The notes: generated by a model from the sequence alone, not told the origin. 64,000 bases of DNA from UBA1672 sp050633325 (GCA_050633325.1 JBOEGH010000004.1:218139-282138), one strand, 5' to 3'; positions 36,194 through 46,374 are shown, counted from the first letter of the stretch. Made by a program: numbers and translations.

Positions 36194-36937
36194 TTTGGGA
36201 GATATGTTGTCTGTTTTATTGCCACGTAAGGCGGAAAGAACGCCGTGTAGCGTACGTAGTTCTTGATCGCTTATATCTGCGCGCGTGAATATATTTTGTA
36301 TGTTTGTAATCATTGTAGGCTTTAAATCTTCTGACCGAAAGAAACGACGTTCTTCCAGTTCATTTTCCAAGCGTTTTATGAATTCATTCAGCTCGCCTTG
36401 CTTTGCCGGAGGATGTTCGCTTTCATTTTTTATATTATTATGTGTGCTATTATAATTATCTTGGGCGCGCATCCATTCATATGACATTAATAGAACTGCT
36501 TGGGATAGGTTTAATGATGAAAAGTCAGAGTTTGTTTGTGCGGTAACAATTGCCTGACATTTGCTTATATCTTGATTATTTAACCCTGAACGCTCCGCAC
36601 CAAATACTATGCCTATATTTTGCCCCTTTTGTATCCTTTTTATGCTTTCTATCATAGCTTGCTCGGGTGTGTGGCAAGGCTTTACCATGTCTCTGGGGCG
36701 CACAGTTGTTGCGAATGTGAAATGTAGGTCGGAGATTGCGTCGCTTAATGTGTTAAATATTTTGACCTCGGGCATTTTATCTAATGCGCCTGACGATGTG
36801 GCTTGTGCGCTTTCACTTGGCCAGCCATCTCTTGGTTTTACAATCCGTAAATCATCTAGGCCAAAATTTAACATTGATCTGGCGGCTGCGCCTATATTTT
36901 CACCCATTTGCGGATTATTAAGTATTATTGTAAGCAT
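36191..36937 (-). CDS. TrmJ-like SPOUT RNA methyltransferase
   Basis: The 248-residue protein is a SpoU/TrmH-class knot-forming methyltransferase. Motif 1 is LNNPQMGENIGAAARSMLNFG at the N-terminus, motif 2 is IGIVFGAERSGLNN near 128, and motif 3 is SSLNLSQAVLLMSYE near 160. The layout with a C-terminal helical extension fits TrmJ, which 2'-O-methylates position 32 of tRNAs. Other SpoU substrates are possible. Confidence 0.85.
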   Translation of the reverse strand: MLTIILNNPQMGENIGAAARSMLNFGLDDLRIVKPRDGWPSESAQATSSGALDKMPEVKIFNTLSDAISDLHFTFATTVRPRDMVKPCHTPEQAMIESIKRIQKGQNIGIVFGAERSGLNNQDISKCQAIVTAQTNSDFSSLNLSQAVLLMSYEWMRAQDNYNSTHNNIKNESEHPPAKQGELNEFIKRLENELEERRFFRSEDLKPTMITNIQNIFTRADISDQELRTLHGVLSALRGNKTDNISPK

Positions 36938-37106
36938 GCTTTTTTGCCGTGTTTATATGTTTGTTATTACATTTTCGCCATATCCTATTGTTTTTTATTG
37001 AAAATTCAAGGTAACTTTACTTATGGGTGTGTAAAATGCTATAACTTTAGGACGTAAATAATAAAAACAATAATGCGTATCTAAAATTTGAATGGGGACT
37101 TTATAT

Positions 37107-37343
37107 ATGCTGATGCAATCTGGACTGCGTGATATTGCCGAAGGTGGTAGTAATGAATTCAATATTATTGAAGAGTTTTCAGAGCTGACGCCACGTCGTA
37201 AGGTTCTCTTATGTGATCATTTATTCACAGAAGGACGACAAGCTTTTTATAATACTGTGGAAATTTTATGGCCTCAATCTGGTGGTTCGGATGCTAAAAA
37301 GCTAGAGAAATTTCTGTATTCACTGAAAAACAGGTCACATTAA
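37107..37343 (+). CDS. Hypothetical protein, 78 residues
   Basis: This small soluble protein (MLMQSGLRDIAEGG...) has no motif I recognise. The ATG at 37107 has GGGGA about 10 nt upstream and is preferred over the ATG at 37092. A hairpin terminator follows at 37365, which supports a real transcription unit. Confidence 0.6.
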   Translation: MLMQSGLRDIAEGGSNEFNIIEEFSELTPRRKVLLCDHLFTEGRQAFYNTVEILWPQSGGSDAKKLEKFLYSLKNRSH

Positions 37344-37364
37344 AAATTATAAGTAAGCAATTTT

Positions 37365-37410
37365 AAAAGCAGCTATATCACGTTTGAAGGTGTGTTAAGC
37401 TGCTTTTTTA
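37365..37410. terminator. Hairpin terminator between two convergent genes
   Basis: AAAAGCAGCT (37365-37374) pairs perfectly with AGCTGCTTTT (37398-37407) over 10 bp around a 23-nt loop, followed by TTA. The right arm lies in the last codons of gltX (Lys-Lys-Ala-Ala-stop). It mainly serves the rightward small gene and may act in both directions. Confidence 0.75.
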
Positions 37411-38741
37411 TTGCGCTGTAGACGTTCCTTAACATTTTCTGAACCAATCAACAGTAATAAATTTGCTAGCTCAGGGCCATGTTCCATGCCTGTAATTGCT
37501 TGGCGCAGAGGCATGAACAGTTTTTTACCTTTTCTGCCAGTCTTTTCTTTTACTGCATTTGCCCATTGCATCCATGTTTTTTCATCCCAAGGTGTTTCAG
37601 GGAGAAGGGCAAGTGCCTCATCTATGAATTCTTGATCTTCTATAATTGGGGTTACGTCACCTTTTGCAACGCGCCACCATTCTTGTACATCTGATAGCAA
37701 TTCTATATTAGGCTTTACTGCATCCCAAAACCCTTCATCCATGCTGTCCAGGCCTATTTCGCTAAGGCGTGTGTTTATTGAACTGAAACTTAGATCATGT
37801 AGTATTTTACCATTTAGCCTGACAAGCTCGTCAGGATCGAATTTTGGTGTTCCACGTGAAAACTTGGAAATATCAAAATTGTTTATTACATCGTCAATTC
37901 TTGAAAATGCTTCAATTGGTTCGGATGATCCAAGGCGAGCCATTAAACTTACAACTGACATGGCTTCCAAGCCATCATCTTGCAGCTCTTTCAAACTAAG
38001 AGATCCTATGCGTTTTGACAGTTTTGCACCCTCTTTATCAGAAAGAAGGGGGAGGTGAGCGAAATTTGGTGCTGTGGCTCCTAGTGCTTCGAACATTTGT
38101 ATATGGCATGCTGTATTTGAAACGTGGTCTTCACCGCGGATAACGTGAGTTATTCCATACTCTATATCATCAATTACTGAGCATATATGATAAAGCGGAC
38201 TGCCGTCTTCACGGATTAAAACGGGGTCTGATAAATCTGCTCCATTGAATTTTACCGAACCACGCACATTGTCATTCCATTCAATTGGCGCATGATTGAG
38301 TTTAAAGCGCCAATGTGGTTTACGGCCTTCTTCTTTGTATTCCTTAAGTTTCTCATCACTAAGGTTTAAAGATTCTCTGTCATATATTGGTGGTAATTTA
38401 CGAGATAGTTGGCTTTTGCGTTTAAGGTCTAGCTCTTGTGGTGTTTCATAGCATGGGTATAGGCGCCCGTCTGCCTTTAACTGCTCTATCTTTGCTTCAT
38501 AAATGCTGCCACGATCTCTTTGTCGTGTTTTGTCGTCCCAATCAACACCAAGCCATTTTAAACCACTCTCCACGGCTTCTTCGTATTCTTGCTTTGATCT
38601 TTCCTGATCAGTGTCATCAATGCGTAGGAGGAAGTGACCATTTTTTTCACGCGTGAACAGCCATGATATCAACGCTGTTCGTGCATTTCCAACATGTAAC
38701 ATTCCTGTTGGTGAGGGGGCAAATCTAACTTTTACACTCAT
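37395..38741 (-). CDS. gltX: Glutamate-tRNA ligase
   Basis: The 448-residue class I synthetase has the HIGH motif in FAPSPTGMLHVGNARTAL and the KMSKS-like KLSKRIGSLS near 238-247. The GSLSLKEL continuation is typical of alphaproteobacterial GluRS paralogues. In this group glutamyl-tRNA(Gln) is commonly made by GluRS and amidated by GatCAB. Which tRNAs this copy charges is not visible. Confidence 0.93.
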   Translation of the reverse strand: MSVKVRFAPSPTGMLHVGNARTALISWLFTREKNGHFLLRIDDTDQERSKQEYEEAVESGLKWLGVDWDDKTRQRDRGSIYEAKIEQLKADGRLYPCYETPQELDLKRKSQLSRKLPPIYDRESLNLSDEKLKEYKEEGRKPHWRFKLNHAPIEWNDNVRGSVKFNGADLSDPVLIREDGSPLYHICSVIDDIEYGITHVIRGEDHVSNTACHIQMFEALGATAPNFAHLPLLSDKEGAKLSKRIGSLSLKELQDDGLEAMSVVSLMARLGSSEPIEAFSRIDDVINNFDISKFSRGTPKFDPDELVRLNGKILHDLSFSSINTRLSEIGLDSMDEGFWDAVKPNIELLSDVQEWWRVAKGDVTPIIEDQEFIDEALALLPETPWDEKTWMQWANAVKEKTGRKGKKLFMPLRQAITGMEHGPELANLLLLIGSENVKERLQRNKKAA

Positions 38742-38868
38742 TTGAGTAGTTCCTTTATTATTTTTATCGCACTTGCGTGAATGTTATACGTATTTATCAT
38801 AGGTTTCGGGTTCACGCCTGATTTTTTCAAATGGATAATTACATATAATATCCAATTAAATAGCGGGG

Positions 38869-40521
38869 TTATGTATTTTTTTCAATATTATTTATAAAAT
38901 GATTTGTCATCGGGTATCGGCGATCACGTCCAAATGCACGAAACGTAATGCGGGTTCCGGGTGCTGACTGAAATCTTTTAAACTCAGAATTCTTTAGCAA
39001 TCGTGCAATTTTTGAAACTGTTTCAGGGTGTTCAAGACATTTGTCTCTCATTTTTATAAGGTCAGTTGGTGCATTGCCCCAGTCAATGTCGTCATACTCA
39101 ATTAATAATTTTAATATATCGTCTAACAGATCATATGGAGGCAAGCTGTCTTGATCTGTTTGATTTTCGCGTAATTCTGCTGTTGGAGATTTTGTGATTA
39201 TACGCTGTGGCATTATTTTGTTTTTTTGTGAATTGCGCCAGCTTGAAAGTGCGTAAACATCTGTTTTATATATATCTTTTAACGCATTATATCCGCCATT
39301 CATGTCGCCATATAATGTGCAATATCCAACCGCCATTTCGGATTTGTTTCCAGTGGTAATAAGCATTTCTCCGCTTGCATTGGACATTGCCATCAGGATA
39401 GTTCCACGTATTCTGCTTTGTGTATTTTCATGCGCAAGGCCATTTAAGTTTGGTATGATTCTTTCAAATATTTTAACTGCGTCTTTGATTGGTATTATAT
39501 CATATTCAACACCCAGCATTTTTGCGCATTCTTTTGCGTCGTCTAAGCTTTCTTGTGAGGTAAACTCAGATGGTAGCATGATACAGCGTACATTTTCATT
39601 TCCTAGAGCATCTACAGCCAATGCAGCGGTTAAGGCACTGTCTATTCCGCCAGATAAGCCAATTAACGCGCGTTTAAACCCATTTTTATAAACGTAATCT
39701 TTTATACCGGTTTTGAGACTGTCATATATTAATGATTGTTCTGAGGGGGACGGGTATGGCTTACGCTGTGTTTCTATATTTCCTGATTTTAATAGTTTTG
39801 CTTGAAATACATCGTCTTTATATGCGGGTGAAGTGTATATCTTTTCTTGTTCAGAGTTCATAATGAATGATTGACCGTCAAAAACCAACTCGTCCTGCGC
39901 GCCGAACATGTGTAGATAGATAAGGGGGAGGTTTGTTCTTTCTACGGCAGATCTTGAAACTAAATTACGTTGTTCTATTTTTCTGTTATCATAGGGGCTG
40001 GCATTTAAAGATATAAGCAGTTTAGCACCATGCTTTTCTAAGTTTACGGCTATATCGTCATTCCAGAGGTCTTCGCAAATCATTATGCCGATTTTGTTGT
40101 CTCTAAAATCTATCGGTTTTGGAATGGGGCCGGCATTGAATACTCTTTGTTCATCAAATACACCATAATTAGGTAGGCTATGTTTTTTTATAACGTTAGT
40201 TATTTTGCCTTGCTCAATTAATAGTGCAGCATTGTAAAGATTTTCGTTTTCTTGCCATATAGTAGGGATCAAAGCGGCAGCCGAGTAATTATTACTTTCT
40301 TTGCATATGTGGTCAATTATGTGTTTGGTTTGTTTAATAAATGCGTGATTTAGAACCAAGTCTTCCGGAGAATATCCGCATAAAAATAGTTCAGGAAAAA
40401 TTACTAAATCGCAATCATCCTTATGTTTTTTCCAAACATCTATAATTCTCTTGGCATTGCCGTCCAAGTCACCAACAGTCGGATTTAATTGTGCTAGCGT
40501 AAGTCTAAGTTCATTTGCCAT
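38869..40521 (-). CDS. nadE: Glutamine-dependent NAD+ synthetase
   Basis: The enzyme makes NAD+ from deamido-NAD+ with glutamine as the ammonia source. The 550-residue product has an N-terminal nitrilase-type glutaminase domain (about 1-245) with Glu, Lys and the Cys in GIMICEDLWNDD. A C-terminal synthetase domain follows with the P-loop IGLSGGIDSALTAALAVDALG, then ARIRGTILMAMSN-like and TGNKSEMAVGYCTLYGDMNGG segments. I start at MANELRLTLAQLNP; an in-frame ATG lies 27 nt upstream, 3 nt from the aroG stop. It is probably co-transcribed with the upstream aroG. Confidence 0.94.
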   Translation of the reverse strand: MANELRLTLAQLNPTVGDLDGNAKRIIDVWKKHKDDCDLVIFPELFLCGYSPEDLVLNHAFIKQTKHIIDHICKESNNYSAAALIPTIWQENENLYNAALLIEQGKITNVIKKHSLPNYGVFDEQRVFNAGPIPKPIDFRDNKIGIMICEDLWNDDIAVNLEKHGAKLLISLNASPYDNRKIEQRNLVSRSAVERTNLPLIYLHMFGAQDELVFDGQSFIMNSEQEKIYTSPAYKDDVFQAKLLKSGNIETQRKPYPSPSEQSLIYDSLKTGIKDYVYKNGFKRALIGLSGGIDSALTAALAVDALGNENVRCIMLPSEFTSQESLDDAKECAKMLGVEYDIIPIKDAVKIFERIIPNLNGLAHENTQSRIRGTILMAMSNASGEMLITTGNKSEMAVGYCTLYGDMNGGYNALKDIYKTDVYALSSWRNSQKNKIMPQRIITKSPTAELRENQTDQDSLPPYDLLDDILKLLIEYDDIDWGNAPTDLIKMRDKCLEHPETVSKIARLLKNSEFKRFQSAPGTRITFRAFGRDRRYPMTNHFINNIEKNT

Positions 40522-40551
40522 ATTTTGACCGATGTTTTGCCTTGTCATAAA

Positions 40552-41916
40552 TTAAGCGTCGTTATTTGCTCTCAATTTTTTCAATTCATCAGAGATTAAA
40601 AATGCCATTTCAAGAGCTTGGTTAGCGTTAAGGCGAGGGTCACAGTGTGTGTGATATCTACTGGACAAGTCTTCATCGCTTATTTCTTCTGCGCCACCAA
40701 CGCATTCTGTTACGTTTTGTCCTGTCATTTCTATATGAACACCGCCCGGATGTGTACCCTCTGCGCGGTGAACGGCAAAGAACTCTCTTACCTCTGTCAT
40801 AATGTTATCAAATGGGCGTGTTTTATATCCTGATGATGACGTGATTGTGTTGCCATGCATTGGGTCGGATGACCATATAACTGATTTACCTTCTTTTTTA
40901 ACCGCGCGAATAAGAGGGGTAAGATGCTTTTCAACATTATTATGTCCCATGCGTGCAATAAGTGTTAAGCGACCAGGAATATTATCAGGGTTAAGCTTGT
41001 CTATTAGGCTTAAAAGCTCATCAGGCTCAATCGCGGGCGAGCATTTCAAACCAATAGGGTTTTTAATACCGCGTAGATATTCCACTTGTGCGTTATCTAA
41101 TTGATGTGTTCTGGCGCCTATCCACAACATATGTGCAGATGTATCATAATAATCACCTGTAAGGCTGTCTGTGCGTGTCATGGCTTCTTCATATGGAAGG
41201 AGTAAAGCTTCATGAGATGTGTAGAAGTCAGTTTCTTTTAAGGCAGGGACGCTTTCAGGCGTAATACCACACGCATCCATAAAGCGTAGTGCATCATTAA
41301 TACGATTGGCAGTATCTTGGTATCTCTCGCCTAGTGGGCTATCTGATACAAATCCGAGATTCCATTGGTGAACTTTGTTTAAGTTTGCATAACCGCCAGT
41401 CGCAAAAGCGCGCAGCAGGTTTAGCGTGGATGCGGCTTGGTGATATGCTTTAACCATTCTTTGTGGATCAGGGTTTCTTGATTCTTCGGTGAAATCTAGA
41501 GAGTTAATGTTGTCGCCACGATAGCTAGGCAGTGTAACGTCACCCTTTGTCTCGGTGTCGCTTGATCTTGGTTTTGCAAATTGTCCCGCCATGCGGCCAA
41601 CTTTAACGATGGGCATTGATCCTGCATATGTCATTATTACCGACATTTGTAAAATCACACGGAAAGTATCACGTATTTTATTTGCGTTAAATTCTGCGAA
41701 GCTCTCAGCGCAATCGCCACCTTGTAAAAGGAAACCATTGCCGTTAGCTACGTCTGCAAGACTGCGTTGCAGGTTTCTTGCTTCTCCTGCAAATACAAGA
41801 GGGGGAAGGTTCTTCAGCTCCTCTTCGGTTTTAGATAGAAGATCTTTATCAGTATATGTAGGAAGTTGAAGTGCGGGCTTGCTTCTCCAGCTATCTGGTG
41901 TCCAATTTTGTGACAT
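40552..41916 (-). CDS. Class II 3-deoxy-7-phosphoheptulonate synthase
   Basis: DAHP synthase joins PEP and erythrose 4-phosphate at the head of the shikimate pathway. The 454-residue protein is the class II (plant-like) type: WTPDSWRSKPALQLPTY at the start, LLQGGDCAESFAEF (metal Cys), VGRMAGQFAKPRS, SHEALLLPYEEAMTR, WIGARTH, and the C-terminal SDPMHGNT and GGVHIEMTGQNVTECVGG. It complements the chorismate mutase and TyrA genes elsewhere in the window. Confidence 0.95.
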   Translation of the reverse strand: MSQNWTPDSWRSKPALQLPTYTDKDLLSKTEEELKNLPPLVFAGEARNLQRSLADVANGNGFLLQGGDCAESFAEFNANKIRDTFRVILQMSVIMTYAGSMPIVKVGRMAGQFAKPRSSDTETKGDVTLPSYRGDNINSLDFTEESRNPDPQRMVKAYHQAASTLNLLRAFATGGYANLNKVHQWNLGFVSDSPLGERYQDTANRINDALRFMDACGITPESVPALKETDFYTSHEALLLPYEEAMTRTDSLTGDYYDTSAHMLWIGARTHQLDNAQVEYLRGIKNPIGLKCSPAIEPDELLSLIDKLNPDNIPGRLTLIARMGHNNVEKHLTPLIRAVKKEGKSVIWSSDPMHGNTITSSSGYKTRPFDNIMTEVREFFAVHRAEGTHPGGVHIEMTGQNVTECVGGAEEISDEDLSSRYHTHCDPRLNANQALEMAFLISDELKKLRANNDA

Positions 41917-42049
41917 TATATTTTCCATCCTTAAAAATCATTACCAAATATATTTGGAACAAGATTTATGCATGAATCTTGGTAGATAATCAAATGTAAA
42001 TGGATGTGTTGGTGTGTTATTATTTTTTTATAGACGTTAGGTATTTTTT

Positions 42050-43189
42050 ATGCGAAATATTACCCAGTTTATAAGAACAATTCAGAATTGTATATCACTA
42101 ATGTATAATATATTCCAGAAATTTTTTGATAATATTAAGGATAACATCGATACTATACCAGCATCTGATGAATGGGTAGGTAAAGATGATTTATTAGGTA
42201 CTTTTGATAAAATTTCAAAGAACTTTGATGATCAATATAATTGTGCATTCAAAGATATTGAATATATTTTTTCAGATAATAAAGATGTTAAATATCAAAC
42301 GGAAAAGACAGTTGAATTACTAAGGAAATGGAAAAGTGATGAGAGCTCAATATCCATTTTTTCTCTTGTTGCCGCGGCGTTAACATATTTTGATTTTTCT
42401 TTAGAGGAAGATGAGGCCTATATAACTCCTGTTCTGATGGCGGCTGCTTTGGCGGATGTTCCTAATGTATTGGATTATCATAATAACTTTCATTTTCGAA
42501 AGGTTGTGTTTCATACGATCCGCATGATTTCAGTGCATAATGATATTTGGGGTGCGGAAAAACATTATTTGGATAAGAGACAGATATCTCTTCTAATTTC
42601 TGCTGCTGCTGTTCATGATTTAGGGCACAAGGGTGATGGTAATATTATTGACCGTAAGTACCAAATGGCAAAGATTGAGCGTAGATCATATGATTTGGCA
42701 TATCCTTATTTTAAGAAATCAGGTCTTAGCGATGATGATTTGAATGATGTTATTGTAATGTTAACTACCACGGATGTTTCACCGTTTGGTGATCCTATTA
42801 GTCCCGCTAGTCAAATGCGTCGCGCATATGAATTCCATTATGGCAGTTCAAGTGAAATGGACGACAAAGAATCTTTGATGTTGTCTGATGATCTTAGTTT
42901 ATTGGCTGAACGCGAGAGATTATGCCTGATGTGCTTGATATTGCATGAGGCAGATATAATGAATTCCGCCGCCGTTGATTACGATATTACGTGCGAGGAA
43001 TCAATTTCCGTGAGTAAGGAGCTTGGGTTAGTTCATGCTCTTCCTGAAGGTACGTTGCTGTTTTTAGAAAGAATTTGTGCGGGACATATGCTGTCTGATG
43101 CAGGAAGGTATTTAGGGTCTGAAAATCTTGCTGTAATTTTAGAGCGCGTTATGAAGGATTACAAAACAGGTAACAAGTCCTATATGTAA
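42050..43189 (+). CDS. HD-domain phosphohydrolase with class I PDE-like motifs
   Basis: The 379-residue protein has a metal-binding HD core: YHNNFHFRKVVFHT (H144, H148), AAAVHDLGHKGDGN (H189, D190, H193) and ILHEADIMNSA (H299, D302). The order YHNxxH, HDxxHxGxxN and HxADxxN matches class I cyclic-nucleotide phosphodiesterases better than plain HD hydrolases. The first 120 residues are an unassigned helical region with no membrane segment. Substrate is unknown: cyclic nucleotide hydrolysis is an inference. It stands alone and converges on the lpxL-like gene. Confidence 0.7.
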   Translation: MRNITQFIRTIQNCISLMYNIFQKFFDNIKDNIDTIPASDEWVGKDDLLGTFDKISKNFDDQYNCAFKDIEYIFSDNKDVKYQTEKTVELLRKWKSDESSISIFSLVAAALTYFDFSLEEDEAYITPVLMAAALADVPNVLDYHNNFHFRKVVFHTIRMISVHNDIWGAEKHYLDKRQISLLISAAAVHDLGHKGDGNIIDRKYQMAKIERRSYDLAYPYFKKSGLSDDDLNDVIVMLTTTDVSPFGDPISPASQMRRAYEFHYGSSSEMDDKESLMLSDDLSLLAERERLCLMCLILHEADIMNSAAVDYDITCEESISVSKELGLVHALPEGTLLFLERICAGHMLSDAGRYLGSENLAVILERVMKDYKTGNKSYM

Positions 43190-43203
43190 AAATTGGGGAC
43201 GAG

Positions 43204-44082
43204 TTATACCGTTATCTTCCAACGTCTATGAAGCCACATCCATTGCTCTGGGCGTTCTTTTATCCAAGATTCTAGTAATTTATGTGTATCGTTTATTACG
43301 TCGATAACTGGTCTTGGTGTTCCGTCAGGGGATATTGTTTCTATAGGCGGGTATGTTGTTAGTCTGAAATTACAACCCTTTATCCTCTCATTACGTACGG
43401 GTATAAGCGGGCATTTGAACCGTTGGCATAGTTGCACAAATATCGGATTGGTCATTGCCGGAAGGTTGAAAAAATCTACCTCTAGCCCTTCATTGTATTT
43501 TTGATCAATCAATATGCCCAGTGATTCAGAGTTTTTAATTGATTTCATTATGAGCCTGCCGCTGTCCATTGATTTGGGATATGCGGTTAGGCGACCGTTA
43601 AGGGTTCTTGATTTATCTAGTATTTTAGCAACCCAAGGATTATTCGGCGCTCTATAGGTAAGGTTTATTGGCTGTTTTAATTGTGTTAAGGTTGCTGCGC
43701 CGTTTACTTCCCAATTTGCGAGGTGAGCTCCGATAAAAATACTGGCATTACTGTTGATGCTTTTATTATCTGTTGAGGTCTCATCTAAATTTATTATTTC
43801 TGTATATTCTTTACTTATTCTTTCAAGGTGAGGGTATTCGGCAATTACGCGACCAAGATTGTCCCACATACCTTTTACAATTTTTCTTTGCTCTGTTTCT
43901 GTTGTTTCTGGCATTGCTTGTTGTATGTTTCTTAATGCTTTACGGCTTGCTGCAAGCTTTGGCCCGATTGTGCGACCAATAAAACCGCCGATACTTGATG
44001 CATAGTGGGCTGGCAATATTTTAAAAAATACAAAAAGTATGTTGAGGATAATCGCTTCAAATAAATATCTTAATTTTTTCAT
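43204..44082 (-). CDS. Lipid A biosynthesis lauroyl/myristoyl acyltransferase (LpxL/LpxM family)
   Basis: The 292-residue protein has an N-terminal membrane segment and the LpxL-type motif GAHLANWEVNGAA (HX4E, near 119). It also has IDQKYNEGLEVDFFNLPAMTNP and ends in PEQWMWLHRRWK. It adds a secondary acyl chain to Kdo-lipid A. It overlaps the end of lpxK by 4 nt (ATGA), so it belongs to the waaA-lpxK-lpxL operon. Confidence 0.9.
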   Translation of the reverse strand: MKKLRYLFEAIILNILFVFFKILPAHYASSIGGFIGRTIGPKLAASRKALRNIQQAMPETTETEQRKIVKGMWDNLGRVIAEYPHLERISKEYTEIINLDETSTDNKSINSNASIFIGAHLANWEVNGAATLTQLKQPINLTYRAPNNPWVAKILDKSRTLNGRLTAYPKSMDSGRLIMKSIKNSESLGILIDQKYNEGLEVDFFNLPAMTNPIFVQLCQRFKCPLIPVRNERIKGCNFRLTTYPPIETISPDGTPRPVIDVINDTHKLLESWIKERPEQWMWLHRRWKITV

Positions 44083-45080
44083 TTATTTTCTTTCAAACGC
44101 TCTACCAAGAATTCAGTAACCATCTTTTCATCTTCAAATACAATCTCGATGGAAAGTATATCTACCATGTTTTTTAAATCATTGGGTATACGTTGGTAAT
44201 CTTTTTCAGTAGTAATTAGGCGTGAATCTTCTTGTTCAGCTTTGCTTAAAAGGGATTCTAAATCTTTTTGAGAGTAGGGGTGATGATCTGCAAACTCATG
44301 AAATTCGATAACATTCATATTGTGTTTGTTTAGTGTGTTAAAGAATTTTTTCGGATGTGCTAAACCTGCGAATGCGATATATCGCTGTGTTTGGTCAATT
44401 TGCGTTAGGTTTGACGCCTGTATCGATGCACTGAATATTGGTATGTGATTGGGAATTACTGAAGATACGTTTGTTTTATCTTCTCCAATCAATATAACTG
44501 CATTTGTGCGTTTTAATGCATTTGGTATTTTCTCTCTTAATGGTCCAGCAGGTATTGTCTTTTTATTACCAAATCCATTGTTTCCATCAATGACAACCAG
44601 AGAAATATCTTTATGCAAAGTCTGGTTTTGAAAGCCATCATCCATAAGTACGCAGTCATAACCAAGGTCATGAGCTAAATATGCACCGTCATAACGGTTC
44701 TTAGAAATTATTGTATTTGAATGACTTGCGAGTAAAAGGGGTTCATCTCCAACTTTGTTTGCACCTTCGTGATCCTCTATGCGTCTGGTTTGACTTTCTG
44801 ACCCGCCATATCCTCTAGAAAGAAAACATGGTGATTCAAATATCTTTTGTTTTACAAGCAATTTGTGAAGAGCGATTATAGTTGGAGTTTTACCACTGCC
44901 TCCTGCAGTGATATTTCCAATACAGATTACAGGTATGTTTATTGATTTTGGTTTTTGCAAGGACGTGTTTATATAGTGGCCAATATTATATATGTAACTT
45001 ACAGGGGTTAGTAATGTTTCTATTATCGGTTTTTCACTTTTTTCAGGTCTATACCAGAATTCAGGTGTCTTGAATGGCAT
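44079..45080 (-). CDS. lpxK: Tetraacyldisaccharide 4'-kinase
   Basis: LpxK phosphorylates the lipid A disaccharide at the 4' position. The 333-residue protein shows an N-terminal amphipathic start, the P-loop CIGNITAGGSGKTPT near 52-66, SRGYGGSESQTRRI, and VLMDDGFQNQTLHKDISLVVID near 140-161. Its start overlaps the end of waaA by 20 nt. Confidence 0.94.
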   Translation of the reverse strand: MPFKTPEFWYRPEKSEKPIIETLLTPVSYIYNIGHYINTSLQKPKSINIPVICIGNITAGGSGKTPTIIALHKLLVKQKIFESPCFLSRGYGGSESQTRRIEDHEGANKVGDEPLLLASHSNTIISKNRYDGAYLAHDLGYDCVLMDDGFQNQTLHKDISLVVIDGNNGFGNKKTIPAGPLREKIPNALKRTNAVILIGEDKTNVSSVIPNHIPIFSASIQASNLTQIDQTQRYIAFAGLAHPKKFFNTLNKHNMNVIEFHEFADHHPYSQKDLESLLSKAEQEDSRLITTEKDYQRIPNDLKNMVDILSIEIVFEDEKMVTEFLVERLKENK

Positions 45081-46374
45081 TGCTACCCCTTTCTTTTGGG
45101 TAGTCTAAATGTTTAAAGGTAGATGTTATTTCATATACTACATTATCAATAAGATGGTTTTTTTTGTTTGAATGCTCTAATGCTGCTTTTTGCAATTCCG
45201 CGGTGTAATTTTTATCGGTTAGTAGTTTTAGAAGGTTTTTGTATAGATCTTCTGGGTTTTCAATTTTTAAAGCAGTTTTATTTGTGTTCATATCATCAAA
45301 TATATCCTGCAAGTTTTGTACATTGGGCCCGTGCAGAACTGCGCATTCCAGTTGCGCTGCTTCTATCGGGTTGTGACCACCGCCACCGTCTTTGCTAAAG
45401 CTTCTTCCTATACATGCGATTGGTGTTATGGAGTAAAAAAGACCCAACTCTCCAAGTGTGTCCGCAATATAAATATCGGTATTTGAGCTGGGCAGGGTTT
45501 TCTTATCACTACGGAATTCTATATTAACTTTGCACTCGCTAAGTGTGTGTTTAATATCTGATCGTCTTTGCGGGTGTCTTGGAACTATTACTGTTAGTAG
45601 ATTAGGAAGTTTTTTCTTAAGCATTTTGTGCGTTTCGCAGGCAAGTAATTCCTCACCGTCATGCGTGCTGGCAAAAACCCAAACAGGTCGTCCATTGATT
45701 GCATCATTAAGGTCTATAAAATCATCTGATTCATAGGTAAGTGGATCAGAAGAGTACTTTATGTTGTCCGCTACAATTACTTTTTTCGACCCTAGATGGT
45801 TGAAATATTCTTTATCTTTAGGGGTTTGGCAAAGTATCTTTGTGAATGTTGATAGGCATTTATTGGCAAGTGGTCGAAGTTTTTTCCACGATGAGAATGA
45901 AGCATCTGACATATGCGCATTCACCAAAATGGCGGGAATGTTGTTTATTTTTATCTCGTTTAACATGTTTGGCCAAAGTTCTGATTCCATCCATAATACT
46001 GCGGATGGTTGCCAATGGTTTATGAACCTTTTCACCCATTTAGGGTGATCGAGAGGAAAGAACTGATGTGTTGCATTTAGGGGTAACCTATCATTCATTA
46101 GTTCAGATGATGTTACTGTGCCGGTTGTTACTAGTATATTTATTTCTGGTGAAAAATTAGTTATTTTTTTTATTAATATTAGTGCCGATTGCGCCTCTCC
46201 AACGCTTGCTGCATGTATCCATAAAACGTCTCCGTCAGGTCTGGAGAGATCGGTTATACCTTTTCTCTCCATAATGCGCTCAGGCACTTCTTTGTTTTTT
46301 TTTATACGTTTGGAAAGTATAAGTGACAGAACTGCTCCACTATACTTTGTCAACATTCTGTAAACTATGTACAT
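45061..46374 (-). CDS. waaA: 3-deoxy-D-manno-octulosonic acid (Kdo) transferase
   Basis: WaaA adds Kdo to lipid A precursor. The 437-residue GT-B enzyme has an N-terminal membrane-associated segment, WIHAASVGEAQSAL with the catalytic Glu near residue 60, VTTGTVTSSELMNDRLP, VLWMESELWPNML, and a C-terminal Kdo-transferase signature around CIGRSFSKDGGGHNPIEAAQLE. It is the first gene of the waaA-lpxK-lpxL run. Confidence 0.93.
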   Translation of the reverse strand: MYIVYRMLTKYSGAVLSLILSKRIKKNKEVPERIMERKGITDLSRPDGDVLWIHAASVGEAQSALILIKKITNFSPEINILVTTGTVTSSELMNDRLPLNATHQFFPLDHPKWVKRFINHWQPSAVLWMESELWPNMLNEIKINNIPAILVNAHMSDASFSSWKKLRPLANKCLSTFTKILCQTPKDKEYFNHLGSKKVIVADNIKYSSDPLTYESDDFIDLNDAINGRPVWVFASTHDGEELLACETHKMLKKKLPNLLTVIVPRHPQRRSDIKHTLSECKVNIEFRSDKKTLPSSNTDIYIADTLGELGLFYSITPIACIGRSFSKDGGGGHNPIEAAQLECAVLHGPNVQNLQDIFDDMNTNKTALKIENPEDLYKNLLKLLTDKNYTAELQKAALEHSNKKNHLIDNVVYEITSTFKHLDYPKERGSNAIQDT

